From: Caldilineaceae bacterium
GTDB taxonomy: Bacteria > Chloroflexota > Anaerolineae > Caldilineales > Caldilineaceae
Direction: 5' to 3'
DNA length: 64,000 bases
Assembly: GCA_022827195.1 (NCBI GenBank)
Contig: JAJDTL010000021.1
Location: forward strand, 1-64,000
Position numbers and translations under genes: made by a program
The notes under the pieces: model-generated
The model's database searches: none
What the model saw: the letters and a program-made list of their open reading frames with translations, nothing else
What the model was told of the DNA's origin: nothing
In this document: positions 47,405 through 56,326 of the stretch, piece by piece
Layout: each line of letters starts with the position of its first letter
Position numbering within the stretch: position 1 is the first letter of the stretch

Positions 47405-47927
47405 GGCGTTTTCCTCGGGCTACTGATCGGCGGCTGATTTTGAAGGCAGGATAGGAACCTTCAGATGGTGTAGGGCACATTGTCGCGCCTAAGGTCAGTT
47501 GACCGCAAACGCCGGTCAGAGAACTGCCATGGGGCGATAACGGATGCGATCCTCCCTCAAGTTGACCTCTATGAAGAACTGGGATACCCTTGCGCGGCTG
47601 CGATGCGATAGATTGCAGCGGATTTTGGAAGGCGCGCCCGCGCACCCGACTTGGATGAGTACGAAAACCCCTCCGATGTACCGCGATCGATAGAGACACT
47701 CCCGTGCAGGCCGCGTTTATGCAAATGGTCAGTTTCATGATCTTGCCGTGGCAACTGCACATACCATTATAGACGGCCTGGGGTTGCGGGGAGACCCCTG
47801 GAAGTATTGGCGTGGAAAGGAGTCCGGAACAGGGGAGAGGATACCCCTCCTATGCATCTGGGTTCCGCCCGTTGGAAGCGCGGCAGAGCACCGGCAAACC
47901 ATTCAACAAGACTGTGAGAGCATCGAG
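47405..47927. other. Intergenic region between divergent esterase and VPS10/BNR protein genes
   Basis: About 520 bases with no credible gene. It holds two perfect inverted repeats with the same spacing: GGTCA-GT-TGACC (47493-47504) and TTGCC-GT-GGCAA (47743-47754). The latter overlaps a TTGCCG that could serve as a -35 box, with CATTAT (47765-47770) as -10. These may be operators or promoter elements. Confidence 0.4.
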
Positions 47928-50900
47928 ATGAAATCTGAGCCTTCAAGCTGGGACGCACTGAGATTTCGCTGCATCGGACCGCCCCGGGGTGGGCGCGTGA
48001 TCGCGGTGGCGGGTCATCCGACGGAGAAGAATGTCTTCTACTTTGGCGCAGTGGCAGGCGGCGTGTGGAAAACGGTCGACGGCGGTCATTACTGGGAGAA
48101 CATCAGCGACGGCTATTTCGACGTCTCGTCGGTGGGCGCGATTGCGGTATCGGAGGCGGACCCGAACGTGATCTACGCGGGGACAGGGGAGTCGACGATC
48201 CGGCTGGATGTCAGCTGGGGAGACGGCGTCTACAAGTCGACCGACGGCGGCGAGACCTGGGAGAATGTGGGCCTGCGCGACAGCCATCATATTGGGCAGA
48301 TCCGCGTTCACCCGCGCGACCCGGACGTGGTCTACGTGGCCGCGCTGGGGCATGCGTTCGGGCCGAATGAAGAACGGGGCGTCTACCGTTCGACGGACGG
48401 CGGCGGGAGCTGGGAGTGTGTGCTGCACGTGAGCGAGAAGGCCGGCGCGGTGGACCTTGCGCTGGACGCGACGAACCCGCGCATTATCTACGCCTCAATC
48501 TGGCAGGTGCACCGGCACTTCTGGGAGCTGGTCAGCGGCGGGCCGGACAGCGGCCTGTGGAAATCGACCGACGGCGGCGACAACTGGACCGATATCAGCC
48601 GCAATCCGGGGCTGCCGCAGGACGGCTTGCTGGGGAAGATCGGCGTTACGGTTTCACCGGCGCGGCCCAGCCGGCTTTGGGCGATTGTGGAGACTGAGGG
48701 CGACAAGTCAGGCGTTTATCGCTCGGAAGACAGGGGTGCGACGTGGAGCCATCTGACGAACAACCAGGACCTGCTGAACCGTCCCTGGTACTATTTGCAC
48801 ATATTCGCCGACCCGCAGGACCCTGACACGGTCTACGTCAACAATCTGAAGATGTGGAAGAGCATCGACGCCGGCAAGGAGTGGGCGGAGATCACGACGC
48901 CGCACGGTGACAACCACGGGCTTTGGATAGACCCGGAAGACCCGCAGCGGATGATCAACGGCAACGACGGCGGCGCGTGCGTGAGTTTTAACGGCGGCGA
49001 AACGTGGAGCACCATCTACAACCAGCTCACCGGCCAGTACTATCACCTGGACGTGGACAACCGGCTGCCCTATCGCGTATACGGCACGCAGCAGGACAAT
49101 TCGAGCCTTGCAGTGCCGAGCGCGACCGAGAAGGGGGCGATTCCTTGGGGCGACTGCTACCCGGCGGGCACGGGGGAGAGCGGGTACATTGCGGTCAAGC
49201 CGGACGACCCGGATATTCTGTACGTGGGGGCGGTCGGCTCCTCGCCCGGCGGCGGGGGCGCGCTGCAGCGGTACGACCACCGCACGAAACAGATCCGGCT
49301 GGTCACGGTGTGGCCGGAGCCGTTCAGCGGCTGGGGTGCGAAGTATATGAGGTACCGTTTCCCGTGGACGTTCCCGATCATTTTCAGCCCGCACGACTCG
49401 AACGTACTTTATACGTGCGGCAACCACGTCTTCCGCACAACCGACGAGGGCAGCTCATGGCAGGTAATCAGCCCGGATTTGACACGGAATGACGAGAGCA
49501 AGTTGGAGCCGTCGGGCGGGCCGCTGACACTGGACACGAGCGGGGCGGAGCACTACTGCACGATTTCGGTGTTCATCGAGTCGGCGCACGAGGCCGGCGT
49601 ATTCTGGGCGGGCAGTGACGACGGCCTGGTCCACATCAGCGAGGACGGCGGCGGGAGCTGGCGAAACGTCACGCCGCCCGATCTGCCCGAGTGGAGCTTC
49701 GTGACGGTGATCGAGCCGAGCGCGCACGACGCGTCGACGGTCTACCTGGCGGCGACGCGCTATAAGCTGGACGAATACGGCCCGTATCTGTTCAAGACAA
49801 CGGACCGGGGCCGAAGCTGGAAACGTATTGACGCATCCTTTCCTCAGAACGAGATCACGCGCATGTTGCGGGCGGACCCGGCGCGAGAGGGGCTGCTCTA
49901 CGTAGGCACGGAGACGGGGATTTTCGTCTCGCTTGACGATGGCGGGTCGTGGCAGCGGATGCCGGGTAATCTGCCGGTGGCGCCGGTCTACGACATGGTG
50001 ATCAAAGAGGGCGACCTGGTAGTGGCGACACATGGACGCGCCTTCTGGATCCTGGACGACCTGACGCCGCTGCGGCAGACCGATGTGCTGAACGGGGCGA
50101 CAGAGGGCGGGGCGCGGCTGTTCACGCCGCGCAGGACCCTGCGGCGCTGGCACGCCTGGACCGTGGAGGGGATGCGCGGCGAAGGGCGCAACTACGCGCT
50201 GGCTTTCGGCCAGTTGATCACATATCGGGACGGGAAGAACGAAAACGGCGTGAACGTGCGGCGGATGCTGGACTGCGGCGAAAATCCACCGCTGGGCGCA
50301 ATCTTCTACTACACATTGCCGCCGGACGCAGAGGAGGTGTGCCTGGCCGTTTTGGATGCAGAAGGGGAGGAGATCCGTTCATTCGGACCGCAACCGGCCG
50401 GTGCTGCCGCTGAGGAAGAGGAGGAGGACCCGTCGGCCGCGCATATCACAACCGACGCCGGTCTCAATCGATTTATCTGGAACCTGAGGTACAAGGATGC
50501 CGAACGACTTCCGGGCGACGCGTTTACGGACAAAAGCGTAACCGGGGCGCTGGCTGCGCCGGGCACATACCAGGTCCGTCTGACGGTGGATGGGGAGAGC
50601 CAAACGGAGTCGTTTGCGCTGTACGTCGATCCGCGGGTGGGGAGCAGCCAGGCGGACCTTGAAGCGCAGTTCGCGCTGTGGCAGGAGGTGAACGCCAAGC
50701 TGAGCGAGACCCACCGGGCGGTCAAGCGGCTGCGGCGCGCGCGCGGACGGGTGAAGGCGATGGCGGAGACGGTGGCGGACAGCGAGGCGGACGGGGAGAC
50801 CAAGAAGGCGATCCAGGAGCGGGCGGAACAGATCGCAACGCATCTGGGCGAGGTGGAGGTCGAGCTGGTCCAGCCGGAAGCGAAGGTGGCGTTTGACAGG

Positions 50901-51119
50901 ATACGGCTGCGCACGATGCTCAACGCCAAGCTGCACAATCTGATCAGCGTTGTCGCGGCGGCGGACCAGAGGCCGCCGCAACAGGCCTATGACGTTTTTG
51001 CGTACCTCAGCGAGGAGACGGACGAACAGCTGGACAAGCTGGACTCGATTCTTGGCGAAAGCATTGCCGATTTCAATTCGGCGGTGCAGGCGGCGAACGT
51101 GCCGGCCGTTGTGGCGTAG
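47928..51119 (+). CDS. VPS10/BNR-repeat beta-propeller protein (glycosyl-hydrolase-like)
   Basis: A 1063-residue protein with many BNR/Asp-box repeats of the S-x-D-x-G-x-x-W type (for example STDGGETW, STDGGGSW, SEDRGATW, DDGGSW), typical of sortilin/VPS10-like beta-propellers often annotated as glycosyl hydrolase. The propeller covers about residues 1-720, followed by an immunoglobulin-like domain and a C-terminal helical, coiled-coil-like region (about 900-1050). No signal peptide is visible from ATG 47928. A catalytic function is not proven. The MFS gene follows after only 10 bases, so the two are probably co-expressed. Confidence 0.78.
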   Translation: MKSEPSSWDALRFRCIGPPRGGRVIAVAGHPTEKNVFYFGAVAGGVWKTVDGGHYWENISDGYFDVSSVGAIAVSEADPNVIYAGTGESTIRLDVSWGDGVYKSTDGGETWENVGLRDSHHIGQIRVHPRDPDVVYVAALGHAFGPNEERGVYRSTDGGGSWECVLHVSEKAGAVDLALDATNPRIIYASIWQVHRHFWELVSGGPDSGLWKSTDGGDNWTDISRNPGLPQDGLLGKIGVTVSPARPSRLWAIVETEGDKSGVYRSEDRGATWSHLTNNQDLLNRPWYYLHIFADPQDPDTVYVNNLKMWKSIDAGKEWAEITTPHGDNHGLWIDPEDPQRMINGNDGGACVSFNGGETWSTIYNQLTGQYYHLDVDNRLPYRVYGTQQDNSSLAVPSATEKGAIPWGDCYPAGTGESGYIAVKPDDPDILYVGAVGSSPGGGGALQRYDHRTKQIRLVTVWPEPFSGWGAKYMRYRFPWTFPIIFSPHDSNVLYTCGNHVFRTTDEGSSWQVISPDLTRNDESKLEPSGGPLTLDTSGAEHYCTISVFIESAHEAGVFWAGSDDGLVHISEDGGGSWRNVTPPDLPEWSFVTVIEPSAHDASTVYLAATRYKLDEYGPYLFKTTDRGRSWKRIDASFPQNEITRMLRADPAREGLLYVGTETGIFVSLDDGGSWQRMPGNLPVAPVYDMVIKEGDLVVATHGRAFWILDDLTPLRQTDVLNGATEGGARLFTPRRTLRRWHAWTVEGMRGEGRNYALAFGQLITYRDGKNENGVNVRRMLDCGENPPLGAIFYYTLPPDAEEVCLAVLDAEGEEIRSFGPQPAGAAAEEEEEDPSAAHITTDAGLNRFIWNLRYKDAERLPGDAFTDKSVTGALAAPGTYQVRLTVDGESQTESFALYVDPRVGSSQADLEAQFALWQEVNAKLSETHRAVKRLRRARGRVKAMAETVADSEADGETKKAIQERAEQIATHLGEVEVELVQPEAKVAFDRIRLRTMLNAKLHNLISVVAAADQRPPQQAYDVFAYLSEETDEQLDKLDSILGESIADFNSAVQAANVPAVVA

Positions 51120-51129
51120 AGACGGCTCG

Positions 51130-52407
51130 ATGCGGTTGCCTATCGGGTATCGCGGCGATATTGGATCGCCTGCGCTGTTCAAGATCACACTGGCCGACTT
51201 CATCGTACGCGGCGCGTACCAGATGGGGAAGACGCCGCTACTGCCGCTGTTCGCCGCGTCGCTGGGCGCGTCGGATGCTGTGCTGGGGCTGATTGTGGCG
51301 GTGTCGACGCTTACAGGGATGGTGACGAAGCCGCTGTTCGGCCTGTTATCGGACAGGATGGGGAGGAGGCTGTGGCTGCTGATTGGGACGCTGCTGTTCG
51401 CGGGCGTGCCGTTTCTCTACGGGCTGATCGAGACGCCGGGGCAGCTGGTCGCAATCCGGCTGCTGCACGGCACGGCGACGGCCATCTACGGGCCTGTCAC
51501 GGTGGCGTACGTGGCGGAGCGCGGCGGCAAGCGCAAGGCGGAGCGGCTGGGATGGTTCGGGGTGGCGCGCAGCGGCGGTTACCTGGTCGGGCCGGTTGCG
51601 GCCGGCTGGCTGCTGCTGACGCTGGACCCGGTAACGGTCTTCACCTTGATCGGCGGCTTGAGCATGGCGGCCTTCTTGCCCGTGCTTGCGCTGGGGGAGG
51701 AGAAGCAGGAAGGGCGCGTGCTTGGAGAGAGACGGGCCGGGCCTCACGCGTGGAGAGTGCCGCCAGCGGCCATGATTCGCCAGTCTGTCTTTGGCCAGGC
51801 GGGCTTGGCAAGCGTGCCTGCAGTCTGGCTCTCCGGCGCGCTGGAGGCATCGGTCTTCGTTGTCACCTATGTGATCAAGGCGTTTCTGCCCGTTTATGCG
51901 CTGACCGCAGGATACTCCACGGTCGAAATCGGCCTGTTTTTCACGGCGCAGGAGGGCGCGCTGGTGCTGCTGAAGCCGTGGGGCGGCCGGCTGGGAGACA
52001 GACTGGGCCATCTACGGGCCGTATCGTTGGGAATGGGCTGCCTGGGACTCTCGCTGCCGTTTCTTCTGACGGCGACGGACATGGTGGCGCTGCTGGCGGT
52101 TGCGGCGGCGATGGGGGCGGCGCAGGCGCTGATCTTCCCGGCGACGCTGGCCCTGATCGCGGAGCAGGCGCGGCCGGGCCGTGTCGGGGCCGGCATGGGA
52201 CTGGCGGGGTCGCTCAAAAGCGGGGGCAAAGTGGCGGGACCGCTTCTCGGCGGGCTGCTGATCTCGGCGATGGGCTATGGCGGACTGCTCTGGATGCTAG
52301 GGGGAATGCTGGTGGCCGGTGCTCTGGGACTGTTTTTGTGGATTCGCCTGAGCGACTTTCCACTGGCGCCGGCGGCACAGCGGGTTGAACCGGAGCGGTC
52401 AGGCTAA
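51130..52407 (+). CDS. MFS transporter
   Basis: A 425-residue, 12-helix major facilitator. It shows the A-like loop GLLSDRMGRRLWLLIG between helices 2 and 3 and a second one, GGRLGDRLGHLRAVSLG, between helices 8 and 9. The ATG at 51130 lies 10 bases after the stop of the VPS10/BNR protein gene, with no long leader, so the two form one unit; the frame reads further upstream but the extra part is inside the previous gene. The last 4 bases overlap the end of a convergent MFS gene. Substrate unknown. Confidence 0.85.
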   Translation: MRLPIGYRGDIGSPALFKITLADFIVRGAYQMGKTPLLPLFAASLGASDAVLGLIVAVSTLTGMVTKPLFGLLSDRMGRRLWLLIGTLLFAGVPFLYGLIETPGQLVAIRLLHGTATAIYGPVTVAYVAERGGKRKAERLGWFGVARSGGYLVGPVAAGWLLLTLDPVTVFTLIGGLSMAAFLPVLALGEEKQEGRVLGERRAGPHAWRVPPAAMIRQSVFGQAGLASVPAVWLSGALEASVFVVTYVIKAFLPVYALTAGYSTVEIGLFFTAQEGALVLLKPWGGRLGDRLGHLRAVSLGMGCLGLSLPFLLTATDMVALLAVAAAMGAAQALIFPATLALIAEQARPGRVGAGMGLAGSLKSGGKVAGPLLGGLLISAMGYGGLLWMLGGMLVAGALGLFLWIRLSDFPLAPAAQRVEPERSG

Positions 52408-53675
52408 TCGAGCCTTGCGCGGCTGATTGGTGAGAGCAGGATCAACGCCAGCTCAACCGCCAGTGCCGCGGCGCCGACGAGGAGGGTGGCGCGTAGCCCG
52501 ATTGCCTCGCCGAGCGCGCCGCCGATGAAGGCGCCGAGCGTTGCCACGCCGAAGAGCACGAAACGGCGGGCTGCGGTGACGCGCCCCAGCAGCCGGACCG
52601 GGGTAATTGCCTGGCGGAGACTGATCTGGTTGACAAAGTAAAGCGAACTCCCGAAACCGCCCAGGGCCAGGGCCGCGCCCACAGACATCACCACACCTCT
52701 CGACTGATCGGCGGCAGCGAGCAGCAGAGATCCCAGGATCCAGATCAATTTGCCGAACGCGAGTGTCCTGCCGACGCGTAGTCTGCGCGCGGCGCGCGGG
52801 GCCAGCAACGCGCCCAGCAGGGAACCGACGCCGCCGAAGGCCAGGACGGTGCCGATCAGTGCAGGCGAAAGGCCGAGTTGCTCGACCAGAAAGAGCATCT
52901 GCACGGCTGCGGCCAGGGACCCGGCCAGCATTCCAAGGCTCGAAGAGATTGTGAGCGCAGTGAGCAGGGGCGTCCTCAGAAGCTCGTGGACGCCCTCGCC
53001 GATTTCATGCAGAAGCGTCCTCGCGCGCGAACTCTGCCGGTCGCCGCATTCGCCTTCCTTGCCGCCGACCCCATTGGCCGGGTGGTCGAGAACCGGTTCC
53101 GGAAGGGCGCGGAGCGCAAGCGCCGACAGAAGATAAGAAAGGGCGTCGATGATGATGGTCCTGGCTGCACCGAGGAGCTGGACAAGGCCGCCGGCCGCTG
53201 CGGGTCCGGCGATCGAGATCAGCGCGTCGCTGGTCGAGAGTCTGCTGTTGGCGTCGACCAGCGAGCTCTTCTCAACCAGGGCGGGGAGCAGGGAGATGGC
53301 CGCGATCTGGAAGAATACGGTCAGTGTACCGGCCGCGAAGGTCACGAGCCAGAGCTGAAGGAAGGAGAGCTCGCCCCACCAGGCGGCGGCAGGCACCGAG
53401 GCAAGCAGCAGCGCCCGCCCGATGTCGGACCAGACGAGAATAGGGCGGCGCGGGAGGCGGTCGACCCATACACCGGCGACGAGGCCGAAGAGGAGATTGG
53501 GAAGCGACCCGGCCGCGGCGAGCAGCCCCATCTGCGAAGGCGATGCCCCGAGGAGGAGCACGGCTGTCAAGGGCAGCGCGACGGAAGTAATGGCGGTGCC
53601 GGCGCCGGAGGTTACGTGGGCGACCCAAAGGCGGGTGAAGGCCCGGTTGCGCCAGAGGGACTGGGAGGTGTTCAT
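52404..53675 (-). CDS. MFS transporter (EntS-like)
   Basis: A 423-residue, 12-helix transporter of the EntS/DitE-like part of the major facilitator superfamily. Its start MNTSQSLWRNRAFTRLWVAH and the loop GVWVDRLPRRPILVWSDIGRA are characteristic, with a charged cytoplasmic loop in the middle (SRARTLLHEIGEGV). It usually exports siderophores or drugs. ATG 53675 is used; the longer frame upstream adds non-homologous residues. It converges on the preceding MFS gene with a 4-base overlap and diverges from the next one. Confidence 0.83.
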   Translation of the reverse strand: MNTSQSLWRNRAFTRLWVAHVTSGAGTAITSVALPLTAVLLLGASPSQMGLLAAAGSLPNLLFGLVAGVWVDRLPRRPILVWSDIGRALLLASVPAAAWWGELSFLQLWLVTFAAGTLTVFFQIAAISLLPALVEKSSLVDANSRLSTSDALISIAGPAAAGGLVQLLGAARTIIIDALSYLLSALALRALPEPVLDHPANGVGGKEGECGDRQSSRARTLLHEIGEGVHELLRTPLLTALTISSSLGMLAGSLAAAVQMLFLVEQLGLSPALIGTVLAFGGVGSLLGALLAPRAARRLRVGRTLAFGKLIWILGSLLLAAADQSRGVVMSVGAALALGGFGSSLYFVNQISLRQAITPVRLLGRVTAARRFVLFGVATLGAFIGGALGEAIGLRATLLVGAAALAVELALILLSPISRARLD

Positions 53676-53784
53676 GGGCTGGCCGGCTTCGATCAGCGGG
53701 CAGGATGTGTGAGACGGGAAACGCAGGTCGTTGTGGGAACGGTTTGAGTTGCCAGTTCCTGGCTTGCATATTATCATGGCGGCT

Positions 53785-53822
53785 GAAGAGGGATGAAGAG
53801 GCCTGTTCCTCCATCCCTCTTT
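53785..53822 (+). promoter_or_regulatory. Long hairpin in the leader of the fosmidomycin-resistance-like MFS gene
   Basis: AAGAGGGATG (53786-53795) pairs with CATCCCTCTT (53812-53821) perfectly, extended by G-T, and an inner stem GAGG (53798-53801)/CCTC (53808-53811) lies within. A T-rich tract (TCTGTTGTTT) follows. A promoter-like TTGAGT (53744-53749), 17 bases, CATATT (53767-53772) sits just before it. It looks like a leader hairpin or an attenuator for the gene at 53952. Confidence 0.4.
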
Positions 53823-53951
53823 CTGTTGTTTGCCGCATAGAGCGGCAGCGCAACCGGATAGCGGCTTGCGCGCGGCTGCCGGACTGTGCGGCTACGTGCA
53901 GGGTGGCCGTCAACCGGTCTGCAAACAGTTAAGAACAGATAAGAGAATGCG

Positions 53952-55190
53952 ATGATCGGCGACAGGCAGGCGCAGGGGGTCCCCCGGACTTTTCTCAAGA
54001 GCGAGTTTCTGACGAACACGGTATTCCTGGTGTCGTCGGGCCACTTTTTGCTGGAGATCCTTCACCAGTATCTGCCGGTCTTCTTCCCGCTGTTTCGCGC
54101 CGCGTACGGGCTGAGTTACGAGCAGATCGGCATGGTGACGCTGGTAGGGGCGACGACGATGTCGCTGGCACAACCTGTGTTTGGCTACTTCATTGACCGA
54201 TGGGATGCGCGGCGGGTCACGGCGTTCACCGTCATCTGGCTGGGACTGGTGATGGCGCTGGTCGGATTCAGCAACAGCTATTGGACGCTGATGGCGGCCG
54301 TGGCGCTGGCCGGTTTTGGGTCGGCGGCCTTTCATCCGGCGGGGGCTTCGGTCATCAGCAAGGCCGCGGCGGGCGAAAATACGGGGCGGGCGGTCTCCTT
54401 TTTCGCGGTGGGCGGAAACTTGGGGTCGGCGATCAGCCCGTTGCTGCTGGCGGTCGGGTTGGGACTGCTGGGGCTGAAGGGAACGATCGTGTTGCTTCCC
54501 GTGGTGATTGTGGCGGGAATCTGGCTTGTCGGCGGGCTTGGACGGGAGAGCAGGGGGGACCGGGAGGCGCACAGGGCGCGGCAGTCGCGGGCGGGCCAGG
54601 GTTTTGTGTTCGGTCTCGTTCTTATCACAGTTGTGGCGATGACGCGCTCCTGGTTCCAGCTCAGTTTGACGACCTATCTGCCGGCTATGCTGGAGGGGCG
54701 GGGCTACTCGGTCGTTTACGGCGGGCAGATGCTGTTTGTGTTTTCATTGTTGATCGGCGCAGGCAGCCTGTTTGGAGGCATCCTGTCGGACCGGTTCGGC
54801 CGCTGGCAGCTGCTGCTGGCCAGTTTCGCGCTGATGGGGCCGGCATTCTGGCTCTTTATGCAGGCAGACGGTTTTGTCCAGATCACGCTTGCGGCGGCGA
54901 TCGGATTTGCGCTGGGCTGTACATACCCGACGACAGTGGTGATGGCGCAGGAGGTATGGCCGCGGGGCCTGGCGATGGCGTCGGGCCTGGTAATGGGATT
55001 GGGCTGGTGGCCGGGCGGCCTGGGCGCGACCATTACCGGCAGGCTTGCGGACCAGGTCTCGCTCGAAGTCGCCCTAGAAGGCCTGGTCGTTGCGCCTATA
55101 TTGGGGGCGCTGCTGATGGCGGCCTTGGGGCTGGCGCTGCGGGCTCGAGAGGGGGCGCCGGCCGGGGACAGGGATACGCAACAGGCTTGA
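53952..55190 (+). CDS. MFS transporter, fosmidomycin-resistance-like
   Basis: A 412-residue, 12-helix transporter resembling Fsr and related proteins. It shows the family AFHPAGASV motif, the first loop GYFIDRWDARRVTAF and the second loop GGILSDRFGRWQLLLA. It is probably a drug or metabolite exporter; substrate unknown. A structured leader with a long hairpin lies upstream. It is followed after 13 bases by the nucleoside hydrolase gene, which suggests that it could also carry nucleosides or bases (inference). Confidence 0.85.
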   Translation: MIGDRQAQGVPRTFLKSEFLTNTVFLVSSGHFLLEILHQYLPVFFPLFRAAYGLSYEQIGMVTLVGATTMSLAQPVFGYFIDRWDARRVTAFTVIWLGLVMALVGFSNSYWTLMAAVALAGFGSAAFHPAGASVISKAAAGENTGRAVSFFAVGGNLGSAISPLLLAVGLGLLGLKGTIVLLPVVIVAGIWLVGGLGRESRGDREAHRARQSRAGQGFVFGLVLITVVAMTRSWFQLSLTTYLPAMLEGRGYSVVYGGQMLFVFSLLIGAGSLFGGILSDRFGRWQLLLASFALMGPAFWLFMQADGFVQITLAAAIGFALGCTYPTTVVMAQEVWPRGLAMASGLVMGLGWWPGGLGATITGRLADQVSLEVALEGLVVAPILGALLMAALGLALRAREGAPAGDRDTQQA

Positions 55191-55203
55191 CAGGAGATGT
55201 GAG

Positions 55204-56160
55204 ATGGCGACACCGCTCCCAGTCTTGGTGGACGTGGACACCGGAGGCGATGACGCGCTGGCGCTGTTGCTGGCGATGGCTTCGCCGGCACTGGAGGTGC
55301 GCGGCATCAGCTGCGTAGCCGGCAACTGCGGCCTTGAGCAGGTTGTAACCAACACGCTGAGGCTGTTGGACGGAATCGAAGCGCCGCCGGTGCCGGTAGC
55401 GGCGGGCATGGACAGACCGATCGTGGATGCCGGACTGCCGCCGCCGGCGCTGCACGGAAGCGACGGGATGGGAGACCTGGGTCTGCCGGGGCCGCGGCGG
55501 CGCGCGCTCAGCATGCACGCCGTCGAGTTCCTGCGGGACGCGCTTACCGAGGCCGCGGCGCCGCTGACGCTGATCTGCCTGGCCCCGCTGACCAATATCG
55601 CCATGTTGCTGCGGACCTACCCACAGGTTGGCGAAAAGATCGCGCGGCTGTACGCGATGGGCGGGACCTATGCGGCGCCGGGGAACGCGACACCGGCAGC
55701 CGAGTTCAACGTTCGCTGCGACCCGGAGGCTGCGGCGATCGTCCTGCAGAGCGGACTGCCGGTCACGCTTTATCCGCTGGACCCGTTCGTGCAGGTGCGG
55801 ATTACGCGGGAGGAGGCGGAGGCGATGACGCGGGCGGCCGGCGCGGGGGCGCGCATTGCCGGCGGCATCGCACTGCACTATTGCCGCTACTTCGGCGCGG
55901 ACTTTTCGCTGATCGGCGATGCCGGGACGGTTGCCGCCGTAATCGATCCGGAGGGGGCTTCGACGGTCCGCAGCCCCGTGCGGGTGGAGCTGACGGGCGG
56001 TGCGACGAGAGGCGCGACGATATTCGACCGGCGGCTGTGGGCGGCCGAGGAAGCCGAGGACGGGTTCTCGGAGATAGAGGTAGTCACCGGGGTGGATGCA
56101 CCTCGCTACCGGCGGCTCATGGCGGCGGCGCTCGGCGTGGAGGATATGTTGGGCGACTAG
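55204..56160 (+). CDS. Inosine-uridine-type nucleoside hydrolase
   Basis: A 318-residue nucleoside hydrolase that cleaves N-glycosidic bonds of ribonucleosides to base and ribose. The calcium-binding motif is VDVDTGGDDALALLLA, and the AEFNVRCDPEAA and LAPLTNIAMLL blocks are also typical. In the active-site region the usual HD pair reads GD (IGDAGTVAAVIDPE), so a His common in the family is missing; the aspartate is kept. AGGAG precedes the ATG. A possible hairpin directly follows the stop codon. It is co-directional with the Fsr-like transporter upstream. Confidence 0.88.
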   Translation: MATPLPVLVDVDTGGDDALALLLAMASPALEVRGISCVAGNCGLEQVVTNTLRLLDGIEAPPVPVAAGMDRPIVDAGLPPPALHGSDGMGDLGLPGPRRRALSMHAVEFLRDALTEAAAPLTLICLAPLTNIAMLLRTYPQVGEKIARLYAMGGTYAAPGNATPAAEFNVRCDPEAAAIVLQSGLPVTLYPLDPFVQVRITREEAEAMTRAAGAGARIAGGIALHYCRYFGADFSLIGDAGTVAAVIDPEGASTVRSPVRVELTGGATRGATIFDRRLWAAEEAEDGFSEIEVVTGVDAPRYRRLMAAALGVEDMLGD

Positions 56161-56202
56161 AGTTGGTCCCCCACGAGACTGAGGGTCTCGACACCTCCAA
56201 CT
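56161..56202 (+). terminator. Bipartite hairpin after the nucleoside hydrolase gene
   Basis: AGTTGG (56161-56166) pairs with CCAACT (56197-56202), and inside it CGAGAC (56174-56179) pairs with GTCTCG (56185-56190) around a 5-base loop. It starts right after the stop codon. No T-run follows, so efficiency as an intrinsic terminator is uncertain. Confidence 0.4.
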
Positions 56203-56326
56203 TCTCAGAGTTATCCACGAATCAACACGGGGGGACACGAAGTCGGACCCAAAGCCGGCCCCGACTCGGGTTGGGCGGTTTACAGCCCGCGCGCAGCAGT
56301 GAATTCGCCTTTCTGAAGAGTGGAAC

